From Bacteroidales bacterium (GTDB lineage Bacteria > Bacteroidota > Bacteroidia > Bacteroidales > Paludibacteraceae), in NCBI GenBank assembly GCA_012518275.1, contig JAAYSS010000048.1:1-64000 (forward strand): 64,000 nt of DNA. The letters are read 5' to 3'. This document shows, in pieces, positions 8,209-17,459 of this stretch (position 1 is its first letter; every line of letters begins with the position of its first letter). The position numbers and the translations under genes are program-made. The notes under the pieces are model-generated. The model was given only the letters and a program-made list of their open reading frames with translations. It had not been told where the DNA came from and ran no database searches.

Positions 8209-9125
8209 TGTCCGAACCGAAATACCACATTCCGGCGCTTCTTACCGAAACTATCGAAGGCTTAAATATCAAGCCCGACGGCGTTTACGTGGATGTAACT
8301 TTTGGGGGAGGCGGGCATTCAAGGGAGATTTTGAAAAGTTTAGGAGAAAGTGGTCGGTTGTATGGGTTTGACCAAGATGAAGACGCATTGCAAAATACTA
8401 TTGACGACGAGCGGTTTACCTTCGTAAGAAGTAATTTCAGGTACTTGAACAATTTTTTGAAATATTACGGAGTGGAAAAAGTGGACGGTATTTTAGCTGA
8501 TTTAGGAGTGTCGTTCCACCATTTTGATGAAGCCGAGCGCGGATTTTCATTCCGATTTGATGGGAGGCTGGATATGCGGATGAACATACGTTCACCGCTT
8601 ACGGCTGAAAAAATAGTGAACGAATACAGTGAAGAAGTTTTGGCAAACGTGTTTTATCTGTACGGTGAAATGCACAATTCGCGCCGAATCGCATCAACGC
8701 TTGTAAAGGCAAGAGCTACAGAGCGAATCGAAACCATCGGCCAACTACTTGAAGTGTTAAAAGCCTTTTTCCCGAAAGGAAAAGAAAATAAGGAAAAAGC
8801 AAAACTATTTCAGGCGTTGCGAATTGAAGTCAACAAGGAAATTCAGGTGTTGCAAGAACTGCTCTTGCAAAGCGTAGAAGTGTTGAAACCGAACGGCAGG
8901 CTGGTTGTGTTGACTTATCATTCGTTGGAAGACCGTTTGGTGAAAAACTTTATTCGAAGCGGAAATTTTGAAGGGAAAATAAAAAAAGATTTTTTCGGGA
9001 ATGTTTTGACGCCACTAAAAGCAGTGAATAATAAAGTCATCACTGCATCTGACGAAGAAGTGGCAAGAAATCCGAGAGCCAGAAGTGCAAAATTGAGGAT
9101 TGCAGAAAAGCGAGTTGAAGATTAG
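8205..9125 (+). CDS. rsmH: 16S rRNA (cytosine1402-N4)-methyltransferase RsmH (MraW)
   Basis: A 306-residue SAM-dependent methyltransferase that modifies C1402 in the decoding centre of 16S rRNA. Motifs seen are VDVTFGGGGHSREIL (SAM-binding loop, about residues 30-44), ADLGVSFHHFD, RGFSFRFDGRLDMRM and the C-terminal LTYHSLEDRLVK. The length is normal for the family. The ATG at 8205 overlaps the mraZ stop by 4 bases; a second ATG follows directly at 8208, and either could be used. It is the second gene of the dcw operon, its usual position. Confidence 0.95.
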   Translation: MMSEPKYHIPALLTETIEGLNIKPDGVYVDVTFGGGGHSREILKSLGESGRLYGFDQDEDALQNTIDDERFTFVRSNFRYLNNFLKYYGVEKVDGILADLGVSFHHFDEAERGFSFRFDGRLDMRMNIRSPLTAEKIVNEYSEEVLANVFYLYGEMHNSRRIASTLVKARATERIETIGQLLEVLKAFFPKGKENKEKAKLFQALRIEVNKEIQVLQELLLQSVEVLKPNGRLVVLTYHSLEDRLVKNFIRSGNFEGKIKKDFFGNVLTPLKAVNNKVITASDEEVARNPRARSAKLRIAEKRVED

Positions 9126-9146
9126 TGAATAGGCATTATTAATAAA

Positions 9147-9626
9147 ATGAGTTTTTGGAGCAAAATAATAGAAACCATTAAAGGAAACGAAGATTTCTCG
9201 GAGTTGAAATCAAGTTCGTTCCGCGATTTCCTGAACGGGAATATATTAAATAAAAATTTCGTGCGTAAGCAGTTTAAATTGATGCTTTTACTTGCTTTTT
9301 TAGCGTTTATCTATATTGATAACCGCTATTTTTGTGAAAAGCAGATTACCGAAGAAGTAAAGTTGAAGAAAGAATTGCAAGACATTAAGTTCGAGTCACT
9401 TACGATTTCAGCTAAAGTTACAACTCTGAGTAGAAGAACTTACGTTTTGGATTACATTAACTCAAAAGGGCTGGATTTGAAAGAGAGCGCTAATGCGCCC
9501 GTAGTTATTGAAGAACCTAATTTGAAAAAAGAAGAAGAACTGAAAAAAGCCAAAGAAGAACACAAAAAAGCAACCGAAAAAATTAAGCAAGATACTTCTC
9601 AAAACGAGGAATATATTATTAGATGA
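9147..9626 (+). CDS. ftsL: FtsL-like cell division protein
   Basis: A 159-residue small bitopic protein in the position of FtsL in the dcw cluster. A cytoplasmic N-terminus of about 43 residues is followed by one membrane helix (KLMLLLAFLAFIYI, about residues 43-57). A periplasmic coiled-coil-like segment follows (EEVKLKKELQDIKFESLTISAKVTTL), and then a Lys/Glu-rich tail. This matches the Bacteroidota FtsL-like family, which is longer at the N-terminus than E. coli FtsL. FtsL links the FtsQB complex to FtsWI and helps activate septal synthesis. Its stop overlaps the ftsI start by 4 bases. Confidence 0.8.
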   Translation: MSFWSKIIETIKGNEDFSELKSSSFRDFLNGNILNKNFVRKQFKLMLLLAFLAFIYIDNRYFCEKQITEEVKLKKELQDIKFESLTISAKVTTLSRRTYVLDYINSKGLDLKESANAPVVIEEPNLKKEEELKKAKEEHKKATEKIKQDTSQNEEYIIR

Positions 9627-11767
9627 CAGAACCCGGCAAGAAAATAATAGGCAGATTTGCAATTGTTTACATCTTGATTGTGATGTTTATGGGGGTTATT
9701 GTGTATAACATCCTGAAAATCCAAACAGTGGAGCGCGATAATTGGCTTGAGCTCGGCAAGAAAAACGATAAAAAAGACTTTATTGTACGTCCTAATCGTG
9801 GAAACATTTATTCTGCCGACGGGCAGCTGATGGCGAGTTCTATCCCCACTTATTATGTGTACATGGACACGCGCGTGCCTGCCTTACACGTAAAGGAGGG
9901 GAGACTTTTTTATGAAAACGTTGATTCGCTGGCTGAAAGTCTAGCGAATTATTTTAAAGATAAATCAAAAGCAGCTTATAAGCGAGACATCATTAAAGCT
10001 TACAACCAGAAGAAAGGCGAATATCAGTTCTACAAAGGACGCATTTCCTACGCCCAATTGAAAGATATCAAGAAATTTCCTTTGTTCAGGCTGGGTAGGA
10101 ATAGAAGCGGACTGCTGACCAAAGAAATGTTCCGTCGGGTAAAGCCTTACACCACGCTGGCATCTCGCACCATCGGAGATATTTATGCTGATGAAACAAA
10201 GGGCGGTAAAAATGGCTTGGAACTCGGGTTTGAAGAATATCTGAAAGGAACACCCGGAGTTTCTGCACGTAAAAAGGTAGCCAACAGGTGGCAAGAAGTT
10301 GTTCAGGTAGAGCCGATTGACGGAATGGATATCATTTCCACCATTGACGTGGATATGCAGGATATTGCTGAGAAAGCTTTGCTTGAAAAACTGAAAGAAA
10401 TTGAAGCGCAAACCGGATACGCCATTGTGATGGAGGTAAAAACCGGCGAGATAAAGGCAATAGTCAACATGGACCGAAATCGTGACGGCAGTTACTCTGA
10501 AAGACGGAACGGTGCGGTCTCTGATAGGGTAGAACCCGGTTCTACATTCAAAACCGTTTCTTTAATGGCTGTTTTGGATGATGGAAAAGCAAAGCTAACC
10601 GATGTGATTGCTACAGGAAACGGTCTTTACCGATTTGGTCCTGCCACAATGCGTGACCACAACGCTCACCGTGGTGGATACGGAGACATAACGTTGGAGC
10701 AGGCGCTTAATGCATCATCTAACGTGGGTATTTCGCGAACCGTGGTAAATGCTTATGGTAAAAATCCCGGAAAATTTGTAGAAAAACTCTACAAAATGGG
10801 GATGAATGAACCTTTTGAACTTCATATACCCGGAACCGCTAAACCTTGGATACGTCATCCGAACGACAAATCGGTCTATTGGTCTGCGACTACACTTCCA
10901 TGGATGTCAATCGGCTACGAGGTGCAAGTGGCGCCCATTTACACGTTGGCGTTTTACAATGCCATTGCCAATAATGGAAGATTTCTCGAACCGCTTCTTG
11001 TCAAGTCAATCAATCAGAACGGAATCGTGGTCAAAGAATTTACGGCACGAGTCATCAACGAGCAAATGTGCAAGCCGAGTACGGTAAAAGATGTTCAGAA
11101 GGCTCTGCTCGGTGTGGTAGAAAGTCCGAAATACGGAACCGGAAAGATTGTACATTCACCCCATGTTCGCATTGCGGGCAAAACTGGTACTGCTCAAATT
11201 TCAAAAGGTTCAGCCGGTTACACTGCCGGTGGGAAATCACATCAGGTTTCGTTCTGCGGATTTTTCCCTTACGAAGATCCGAAATACACTTGTATTGTGG
11301 TCATTCGTGAACCGCGCATCGGGTATCCGTCGGGTGGGGCAATGTCGGGTGTGGTGGTGAAAAACATAGCTGAGCGAATCACGTCGATCGACACAACATC
11401 TACCATCATCGACTTTAAGAATGACAGCACCTTGAAATTCACCGCAAAAGAACCATCGTTAAAACCGGGGAAATCAGCTGCTATCCAAACGGTGATGAAC
11501 ACGCTAAATCATCCCGTTACAGTTCCGGCAGAAGAATGGGTAAGAGTCAAGGAAGAGAATAAATCGGTGCAGTTAGAGCCGATTGAGGTCGAAGACAGAG
11601 TTATCCCCAATCTGCGAGGGATGGGTGCCAAAGATGCTGTTTTCTTGTGCGAAGAAGCCGGGTTGAGAGTTAATTTTTCAGGCATCGGCAAGGTAGTATC
11701 ACAAAGCATTCCGGCAGGAACAAAAGTAAAAAAAGGACAAACAATTGCGTTAGTATTAGCTCATTAA
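9623..11767 (+). CDS. ftsI: Septal penicillin-binding protein FtsI (class B PBP) with PASTA domain
   Basis: A 714-residue class B transpeptidase that cross-links septal peptidoglycan with FtsW. It has one N-terminal membrane helix (about residues 10-30), a PBP dimerisation domain, then the transpeptidase domain with all three active-site motifs: STFK (Ser307-Lys310), SSN (365-367) and KTGT (from 520). A C-terminal PASTA domain begins around residue 660 (VIPNLRGMGAKDAV) and ends at the stop. A PASTA domain on FtsI is usual in Bacteroidota and Gram-positives but absent from E. coli FtsI. The start overlaps ftsL; murE follows after 9 bp. Confidence 0.93.
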   Translation: MTEPGKKIIGRFAIVYILIVMFMGVIVYNILKIQTVERDNWLELGKKNDKKDFIVRPNRGNIYSADGQLMASSIPTYYVYMDTRVPALHVKEGRLFYENVDSLAESLANYFKDKSKAAYKRDIIKAYNQKKGEYQFYKGRISYAQLKDIKKFPLFRLGRNRSGLLTKEMFRRVKPYTTLASRTIGDIYADETKGGKNGLELGFEEYLKGTPGVSARKKVANRWQEVVQVEPIDGMDIISTIDVDMQDIAEKALLEKLKEIEAQTGYAIVMEVKTGEIKAIVNMDRNRDGSYSERRNGAVSDRVEPGSTFKTVSLMAVLDDGKAKLTDVIATGNGLYRFGPATMRDHNAHRGGYGDITLEQALNASSNVGISRTVVNAYGKNPGKFVEKLYKMGMNEPFELHIPGTAKPWIRHPNDKSVYWSATTLPWMSIGYEVQVAPIYTLAFYNAIANNGRFLEPLLVKSINQNGIVVKEFTARVINEQMCKPSTVKDVQKALLGVVESPKYGTGKIVHSPHVRIAGKTGTAQISKGSAGYTAGGKSHQVSFCGFFPYEDPKYTCIVVIREPRIGYPSGGAMSGVVVKNIAERITSIDTTSTIIDFKNDSTLKFTAKEPSLKPGKSAAIQTVMNTLNHPVTVPAEEWVRVKEENKSVQLEPIEVEDRVIPNLRGMGAKDAVFLCEEAGLRVNFSGIGKVVSQSIPAGTKVKKGQTIALVLAH

Positions 11768-11776
11768 AATAAGACA

Positions 11777-13234
11777 ATGATTTTATCAGATATTTTACAA
11801 AATGTGAAAATTGACCAGTCAATCGGCAGTACGGCGATTGATATTTTTGGGATTCAATTCGATTCCCGAAAGGTAGAAAGTGGTCATTTATTCGTCGCTA
11901 TTCGGGGGACGACTTCCGACGGGCATTCATTTATCCCGATGGCAATAGAAAAAGGAGCTATTGCTGTTCTTTGCGAAGAATTGCCGGCTGAAATCAACGA
12001 ACACGTTACTTACATTCAAGTAAAAGACAGTGCGGATGCGTTGGGAAGAACTGCTGCGGCATGGTATGGTTTCCCTTCTGAAAAACTGACCCTTGTAGGT
12101 ATTACCGGTACAAATGGTAAGACCACGACTGCTACCCTGCTGTACGAACTTTTCAAGATGCGCGGGTACAAAGTTGGGTTACTGTCAACGGTTAAAAATT
12201 ATGTGAACGACGAAATCATTGAAGCCACACACACGACGCCCGATGCTCTTGCTCTGAACGAACTGCTGAAAAAAATGGTGCAAGCCGGATGTCAATATGC
12301 CTTTATGGAGGTTAGTTCGCATGCTGTGGAGCAACGCCGTATAGCCGGATTGAAGTTTGATGGGGCAGTTTTCACCAATTTGACCCGTGATCACATCGAC
12401 TATCACGTAACTTTTGACAATTACCTGAAAGCTAAAAAACGATTCTTCGACGAGCTGGATAAGAACGCATTTGCCCTTACCAACATCGACGATAAAAACG
12501 GTACTGTGATGCTTCAAAATAGTGCTGCACGTAAGCACACTTACGCTATTCGCAGACCGGCTGATTTCAAAACTAAAATTTTAGAAGAAAATTTTCAAGG
12601 TATGCTCTTAAATATGAACGGCAGGGAGCTGTACGTACCTTTTATCGGCAAGTTTAACGCCTACAACCTGACAGCCGTATTCGGAACAGCCGTTTTGTTA
12701 GGTCAAGACGAGCTGGAAGCGTTACGCATCATCACTTCTTTGTATCCGGTATCAGGTCGGTTTGAAGCCATTCACTCGGACAGCGGCGTAACCGTTATTG
12801 TGGACTATGCGCACACGCCCGATGCCCTTGAAAATGTGATATCTACCATTAATCAAATTCTGCAAGACCGTGGCAGACTGATTACTGTGGTGGGATGTGG
12901 CGGCAATCGCGACAAAGGTAAACGTCCGCTTATGGCACAAGAAGCCGTGAACGGCAGTTGGAAAGCTATTCTCACATCGGACAATCCGCGCGACGAGGAA
13001 CCGATGGATATTTTGAACGATATGCTTGCCGGGCTCGATACCGAGCAAAAAGCACGGAGCTTGACCATTATTGATAGGAGAGAAGCGATAAAAACAGCTT
13101 GCGCTCTTGCGAAAGAGGACGACGTGGTGCTTGTAGCCGGTAAAGGACATGAAAACTATCAGATAATCAAGGGGGTGAAATATCACTTTGACGATAAGGA
13201 GGAAGTTCACGCCGCTTTGAATAGCTTACAATAA
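11777..13234 (+). CDS. murE: UDP-MurNAc-tripeptide synthetase MurE (meso-DAP type)
   Basis: A 485-residue cytoplasmic Mur ligase that adds the third residue to UDP-MurNAc-L-Ala-D-Glu using ATP. The P-loop [11 protein letters not shown] is at about residues 108-118, the central-domain signature [12 protein letters not shown] near 180, and the DNPRDEEP motif starts at Asp402. DNPR is the signature for meso-diaminopimelate over lysine, so the organism's stem peptides should carry meso-DAP. The length is normal. It lies between ftsI and mraY in the standard order. Confidence 0.95.
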   Translation: MILSDILQNVKIDQSIGSTAIDIFGIQFDSRKVESGHLFVAIRGTTSDGHSFIPMAIEKGAIAVLCEELPAEINEHVTYIQVKDSADALGRTAAAWYGFPSEKLTLVGITGTNGKTTTATLLYELFKMRGYKVGLLSTVKNYVNDEIIEATHTTPDALALNELLKKMVQAGCQYAFMEVSSHAVEQRRIAGLKFDGAVFTNLTRDHIDYHVTFDNYLKAKKRFFDELDKNAFALTNIDDKNGTVMLQNSAARKHTYAIRRPADFKTKILEENFQGMLLNMNGRELYVPFIGKFNAYNLTAVFGTAVLLGQDELEALRIITSLYPVSGRFEAIHSDSGVTVIVDYAHTPDALENVISTINQILQDRGRLITVVGCGGNRDKGKRPLMAQEAVNGSWKAILTSDNPRDEEPMDILNDMLAGLDTEQKARSLTIIDRREAIKTACALAKEDDVVLVAGKGHENYQIIKGVKYHFDDKEEVHAALNSLQ

Positions 13235-13279
13235 ATTAACACAAAACTAACACAACTAAAATCGTAAATCAAAGTATAT

Positions 13280-14545
13280 ATGTTGTATCATTTAATTAAC
13301 TATTTAGAGAAATTTTACGACATCCCCGGGGAGCAGATGTTTTTGTCCATCTCGTTTCGTACCGGCACAGCATTTATTTTGGCGTTATTCATCGCCATGA
13401 TTTTCGGTCGGAGAATTATCAATCGGTTACAGAAGATGCAAATTGGAGAAACTATCCGTGACCTTGGCATGGAAGACCAATTGAAGAAAAAAGGGACGCC
13501 CACAATGGGAGGTATCATTATCATTCTCGCCATTTTGGTGCCGACGCTTTTGCTTGCCGATTTGACAAACATCTACACCATCTTGATGCTTATCAGTACC
13601 GTTTGGATGGGAGTTATCGGTTTCGCTGACGACTTTTTGAAAATAAAGTACCGCAACAAAGACGGATTGAAAGGGCAGTTTAAGATTTTCGGACAGGTAG
13701 GATTGGGATTAATTGTAGGTTTGACACTCTATCTAAGCCCGGATGCCGTTATTCGTGAAAACGTGGAATACATCGGCTATACGCAACGGGTGGAAGACGT
13801 TACCTATAAAAAGGACGATGTAAAATCGACAAAAACGACCATCCCGTTTGTGAAAAACAACAACTTGGATTACGCTAATGCGTTCAAGTGGGCAGGTAAG
13901 AATGCTCAGAAATACGGTTGGATACTGTTTGTCTTCATGGCAATATTAGTAGTTACGGCAGTTTCAAACAGTGCCAATCTTACCGACGGCATGGACGGGC
14001 TGGCATCCGGAACCACAGCCATTATCGGGGTTACGCTCGGGGTGCTGGCTTACCTTTCGGGTAACGTGAATCATGCCGGATACCTGAACATCATGTACAT
14101 CCCCGGCACGGGCGAGATGGTGATTTTTGCCGGTGCGCTGATTGGAGCCACCATCGGTTTCATGTGGTATAATTCTTTCCCCGCGCAAGTATTTATGGGA
14201 GATACCGGAAGTTTGACACTCGGAGGAATCATCGCCGTATATGCCATTGCCATTCACAAGGAGCTGTTGATACCGATTCTTTGCGGACTTTTCTTTGTAG
14301 AAAGCCTTTCGGTAATTATGCAGCGGGGATACTTCAAATTTACCAAGAAGAAATATGGAGAGGGTAGGCGTATCTTCCTGATGACACCGCTGCACCACCA
14401 TTTTCAAGTGGGCGGCAAGTCCGGTATAAAGGCGCTCATCGACAAACCTTTCAATCCGGTACATGAATCCAAGCTTGTAGTAAGATTTTGGTTAATTGGA
14501 TTGATTTTGGCAGCACTGACCATCATCACGTTAAAAGTTAGATGA
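13280..14545 (+). CDS. mraY: Phospho-MurNAc-pentapeptide transferase MraY
   Basis: A 421-residue polytopic enzyme that transfers phospho-MurNAc-pentapeptide to undecaprenyl phosphate, making lipid I at the inner membrane. Key signatures are GTPTMGGIIII, the aspartate pair in GFADDFLK, NLTDGMDGLASG, MGDTGSLTLGG and the PLHHHFQ loop near the C-terminus. Compared with about 360 residues in E. coli it has an extra loop around residues 155-215 (with GYTQRVEDVTYKKDD), a feature seen in Bacteroidota MraY. It overlaps murD by 4 bases. Confidence 0.95.
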   Translation: MLYHLINYLEKFYDIPGEQMFLSISFRTGTAFILALFIAMIFGRRIINRLQKMQIGETIRDLGMEDQLKKKGTPTMGGIIIILAILVPTLLLADLTNIYTILMLISTVWMGVIGFADDFLKIKYRNKDGLKGQFKIFGQVGLGLIVGLTLYLSPDAVIRENVEYIGYTQRVEDVTYKKDDVKSTKTTIPFVKNNNLDYANAFKWAGKNAQKYGWILFVFMAILVVTAVSNSANLTDGMDGLASGTTAIIGVTLGVLAYLSGNVNHAGYLNIMYIPGTGEMVIFAGALIGATIGFMWYNSFPAQVFMGDTGSLTLGGIIAVYAIAIHKELLIPILCGLFFVESLSVIMQRGYFKFTKKKYGEGRRIFLMTPLHHHFQVGGKSGIKALIDKPFNPVHESKLVVRFWLIGLILAALTIITLKVR

Positions 14546-15879
14546 TGAAAAGAATAGTTATACTCGGAGCGGGCGAAAGCGGAACGGGAAGCGCTGTCTT
14601 AGCTAAGAAACAGGGCTTTGAAGTGTTTGTATCTGACTTTGGGGAAATAAAAGAGAAATACAAGCAATTGCTGGACAGCCATCAAATTCCTTGGGAAGAA
14701 AAGCAGCATACTGAATCGCTGATTTTGAATGCCGATGAAGTGATTAAAAGTCCGGGCATACCCGATAAAGCACCGATAGTTAAAGCGCTTTCGGATAAAG
14801 GAATCTCGGTGATTTCGGAGATAGAATTTGCCGGTCGGTACACGGATGCTAAAATGATTTGCATCACCGGAAGCAACGGGAAAACCACTACCGCCATACT
14901 GACTTACCACATTTTGAAAGCTGCCGGAGTGAATGTGGGTCTGGCGGGCAACGTGGGCGAAAGTCTTGCCATGCAGGTGGCTGAGAAAAATTTTGAGTAT
15001 TACGTGGTGGAATTAAGCAGCTTTCAGCTCGACGGAATGAAGGAATTTAAAGCCGACATTGCCGTACTGCTGAACATAACGCCCGACCATTTGGACAGAT
15101 ACGATTATGAGTTTCAAAATTACATCAATTCGAAGTTGCGTATCATCCAAAATCAGACGGGGAAAGACGCTTTTATCTTTTGGGAAGACGATCCCGTGAT
15201 TCAAAAAGAGTTAAAGAAACGCAACGTACAATCAATATTATATCCTTTTTCGTTGCAAAGGAAAGAAAAAACAAAAGCATTTATAGAAAACAATCAGCTT
15301 GTTATAAGCACTTTAAAAAATACATTTATCATGCCACAAACAAAGTTATCATTACAAGGTATCCATAATACTTACAATTCAATGGCTGCAGGGTTAGCCG
15401 CTTCTATTGTCAATGTGAAAAAAGAGAGCATCCGACAGTCGCTTCAAGATTTTCACGGCGTGGAGCATCGGCTGGAATACGTGGCTACCGTGCGCAATGT
15501 GAAGTACATCAACGACAGTAAGGCTACCAACGTAAACTCAACGTGGTATGCCCTGCAAAGTATGCATACCCCGGTGGTGTTGATTTTAGGTGGAACGGAC
15601 AAGGGAAACGATTATTCCGAGATAGAAGAGTTGGTAAAAGAGAAGGTGAGTGCGCTGATTTTGCTCGGAGCGGACAACAGCAAACTGCACCGATTCTTTG
15701 ACGGGAAGGTAGAAAAAATAGTGGATGTGCAGTCTATGGAAGCTTGTGTGAAAGAAGCTTACGAGCTGGCAAAGCCCGGTGAGACCGTGTTGTTATCGCC
15801 TTGCTGTGCGAGCTTTGATTTGTTTGAGAGCTACGAAGATCGCGGCAATCAGTTTAAGCATTTTGTGAGAAACCTGTAA
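14542..15879 (+). CDS. murD: UDP-MurNAc-L-alanine:D-glutamate ligase MurD
   Basis: A 445-residue Mur ligase adding D-glutamate to UDP-MurNAc-L-Ala. Visible are the N-terminal Rossmann motif ILGAGESGTGSAVLA, the ATP-binding CITGSNGKTTT (about residues 110-120), the substrate region ELSSFQLDG, NITPDHLDRY, and the C-terminal LILGGTDKGNDY and LLSPCCASFDLF. Size and motif order are normal. The ATG overlaps the mraY stop; a second ATG follows at 14545. The gene is followed by a 301-bp gap carrying tandem repeats before ftsW. Confidence 0.95.
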   Translation: MMKRIVILGAGESGTGSAVLAKKQGFEVFVSDFGEIKEKYKQLLDSHQIPWEEKQHTESLILNADEVIKSPGIPDKAPIVKALSDKGISVISEIEFAGRYTDAKMICITGSNGKTTTAILTYHILKAAGVNVGLAGNVGESLAMQVAEKNFEYYVVELSSFQLDGMKEFKADIAVLLNITPDHLDRYDYEFQNYINSKLRIIQNQTGKDAFIFWEDDPVIQKELKKRNVQSILYPFSLQRKEKTKAFIENNQLVISTLKNTFIMPQTKLSLQGIHNTYNSMAAGLAASIVNVKKESIRQSLQDFHGVEHRLEYVATVRNVKYINDSKATNVNSTWYALQSMHTPVVLILGGTDKGNDYSEIEELVKEKVSALILLGADNSKLHRFFDGKVEKIVDVQSMEACVKEAYELAKPGETVLLSPCCASFDLFESYEDRGNQFKHFVRNL

Positions 15880-16180
15880 AAGAAACAGGATGCGAAGTGG
15901 ATTATCGGACAGTTGATTTTCTGAAAAGTAACTTGGAATAGGTATAAGTACTTCGATATTTTGATTAATGATAGTTAGAAGTGTCATTTTGTAAGCAAGA
16001 ATAGGGTATTTGGGGTGTATAAATGGTTATTTGGTGTCGGATGTCCATTTCTAAGCGTCGAATGATAATTTCTAAGTGTCGAATCATTAAATCTGATAGT
16101 CGAATTATTATTTTTGGGTGAGATATATTAATTTGTGGGGTTACTTATTTTACATCTAACGTCGGTATTGTGAATTAAAA
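15880..16180. other. Non-coding gap between murD and ftsW
   Basis: No credible reading frame is seen on either strand. The left half is unremarkable AT-rich DNA; the right half carries the 21-bp tandem repeats at 16036-16119. No strong TAnnTTTG box or terminator hairpin is evident, so it is unclear whether ftsW is still transcribed from upstream. Confidence 0.6.
16036..16119. repeat. 21-bp tandem repeat, four units
   Basis: Units begin with GTCG at 16036, 16057, 16078 and 16099, exactly 21 bp apart. The first three run GTCGGATGTCCATTTCTAAGC, then GTCGAATGATAATTTCTAAGT-like and GTCGAATCATTAAATCTGATA-like copies; the fourth is more degenerate (GTCGAATTATTATTTTTGGG). A still weaker unit may precede them at 16015-16035. 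There are no unique spacers, so this is not a CRISPR. The period equals two helical turns. Confidence 0.75.
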
Positions 16181-17398
16181 ATGAATGAATTTCTAAAAAA
16201 ACACCTGAAAGGTGACACCGTAGTGTGGACCGTATTTTTCTTTCTGTGCGTCTTTTCAGTCATTGAGTTGTACAGTGCGTCCAGCACGTTGGCTTACAAG
16301 ATGGAAAACCACACGGCGCCTGTGGTTCAGCATATTATGTTCTTGGTGGTGGGTGCTCTTCTTGCCTTTTTTGTCCATCTGGTGCCCTACAAGTACATCC
16401 GTATCTTTGCTTACTTCGGGCTTCTCGTTTCCTTTGTGTTGCTAATTTACGTTTTGCTAAAAGGGCAGAGCGCCAACGAAGCGAGCCGCTGGATACGTAT
16501 CATGGGCATCCAGTTTCAGCCGTCAGAAATTGCCAAACTATCGCTGATTATTGTCGTTGCTGATTTAGTCTCGCGCATCAGAGCCAATCCGGCTTTCGAA
16601 AACAAATATTTTACTTGGATTATGGTGGTTTCGGGTATCATTATCGGGTTAATTTTACTTGAAAACTTCTCTACGGCTGCCATTTTGGGGGTGATTGTCT
16701 TTGCTATGATGTTTTTCGGACAAATTTCATTGAAAAAACTTGGCGCCATTTTAGGAATTGTTGTCGGGATGATGCTGTTGGGTTACGTGGTGGTTAAATC
16801 TGTCCCGAAGGAAAAAATGCCCGGCGCTTTTGACCGTGCCTACACGTGGGTAGCACGTATTGACCGCACCGCCAAGGTGAGCGAAGAAGAAAAATATGTG
16901 ATTAACGACGAAAACTTGCAAGTGCAGCACGGACGAATTGCTGTGGCACGCGGCGGATTCTTTGGCGTGATGCCGGGCAATAGCATTGAGCGTGACTATC
17001 TGCCCCACGCTTACGACGATTTTATTTTTGCCATTATCATCGAAGAAATCGGGTTGTTCGGTGGCATCCTTATCATGCTGCTTTATTTGTGGCTGCTCTT
17101 CCGAACGGGGCAGATAGCCACAGTGTGCAAAAGTACATTCCCCGCTATGCTTGTAACGGGGTTGGGGCTGCTGATAACGTTGCAGGCAGCGGTCAATATG
17201 TTTGTCGGTTCCGGCTTCGGGCTGGTTACCGGGCAGCCGTTGCCGCTTATCAGCCGGGGCGGTACGTCCATTTTGGTTACCAGCATCTACTTTGGAATTA
17301 TCTTAGGAGTTATCCGCGAAATAAAATCAGAAGAAGAAAAGAAGTACAACAGGGAAAACACTTTGGATGAGCCGATAGTTGAAATAGAAGACATTTAA
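16181..17398 (+). CDS. ftsW: Septal peptidoglycan polymerase FtsW (SEDS family)
   Basis: A 405-residue SEDS glycosyltransferase with about ten membrane helices that polymerises lipid II at the septum together with FtsI. Typical blocks are RWIRIMGIQFQPSEIAKLSLI, QHGRIAVARGGFFGVMPGNS, the periplasmic YDDFIFAIIIEEIGLFGG and the near C-terminal PLPLISRGGTSIL. It follows murD as in other Bacteroidota, but after a repeat-bearing gap. Instead of murG, the next gene is thrC, so the dcw cluster ends or is broken here. Confidence 0.93.
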   Translation: MNEFLKKHLKGDTVVWTVFFFLCVFSVIELYSASSTLAYKMENHTAPVVQHIMFLVVGALLAFFVHLVPYKYIRIFAYFGLLVSFVLLIYVLLKGQSANEASRWIRIMGIQFQPSEIAKLSLIIVVADLVSRIRANPAFENKYFTWIMVVSGIIIGLILLENFSTAAILGVIVFAMMFFGQISLKKLGAILGIVVGMMLLGYVVVKSVPKEKMPGAFDRAYTWVARIDRTAKVSEEEKYVINDENLQVQHGRIAVARGGFFGVMPGNSIERDYLPHAYDDFIFAIIIEEIGLFGGILIMLLYLWLLFRTGQIATVCKSTFPAMLVTGLGLLITLQAAVNMFVGSGFGLVTGQPLPLISRGGTSILVTSIYFGIILGVIREIKSEEEKKYNRENTLDEPIVEIEDI

Positions 17399-17459
17399 CC
17401 CCTTTGGATAAAAGTAGGAAGGGACGGTTTGAAGGAAAATAAATTAACAGATTGAAATT

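Noticed and set aside
16036-16119. CRISPR array
   Set aside because: The 21-bp units are directly adjacent with no unique spacers, the copies diverge, and no cas gene is present.
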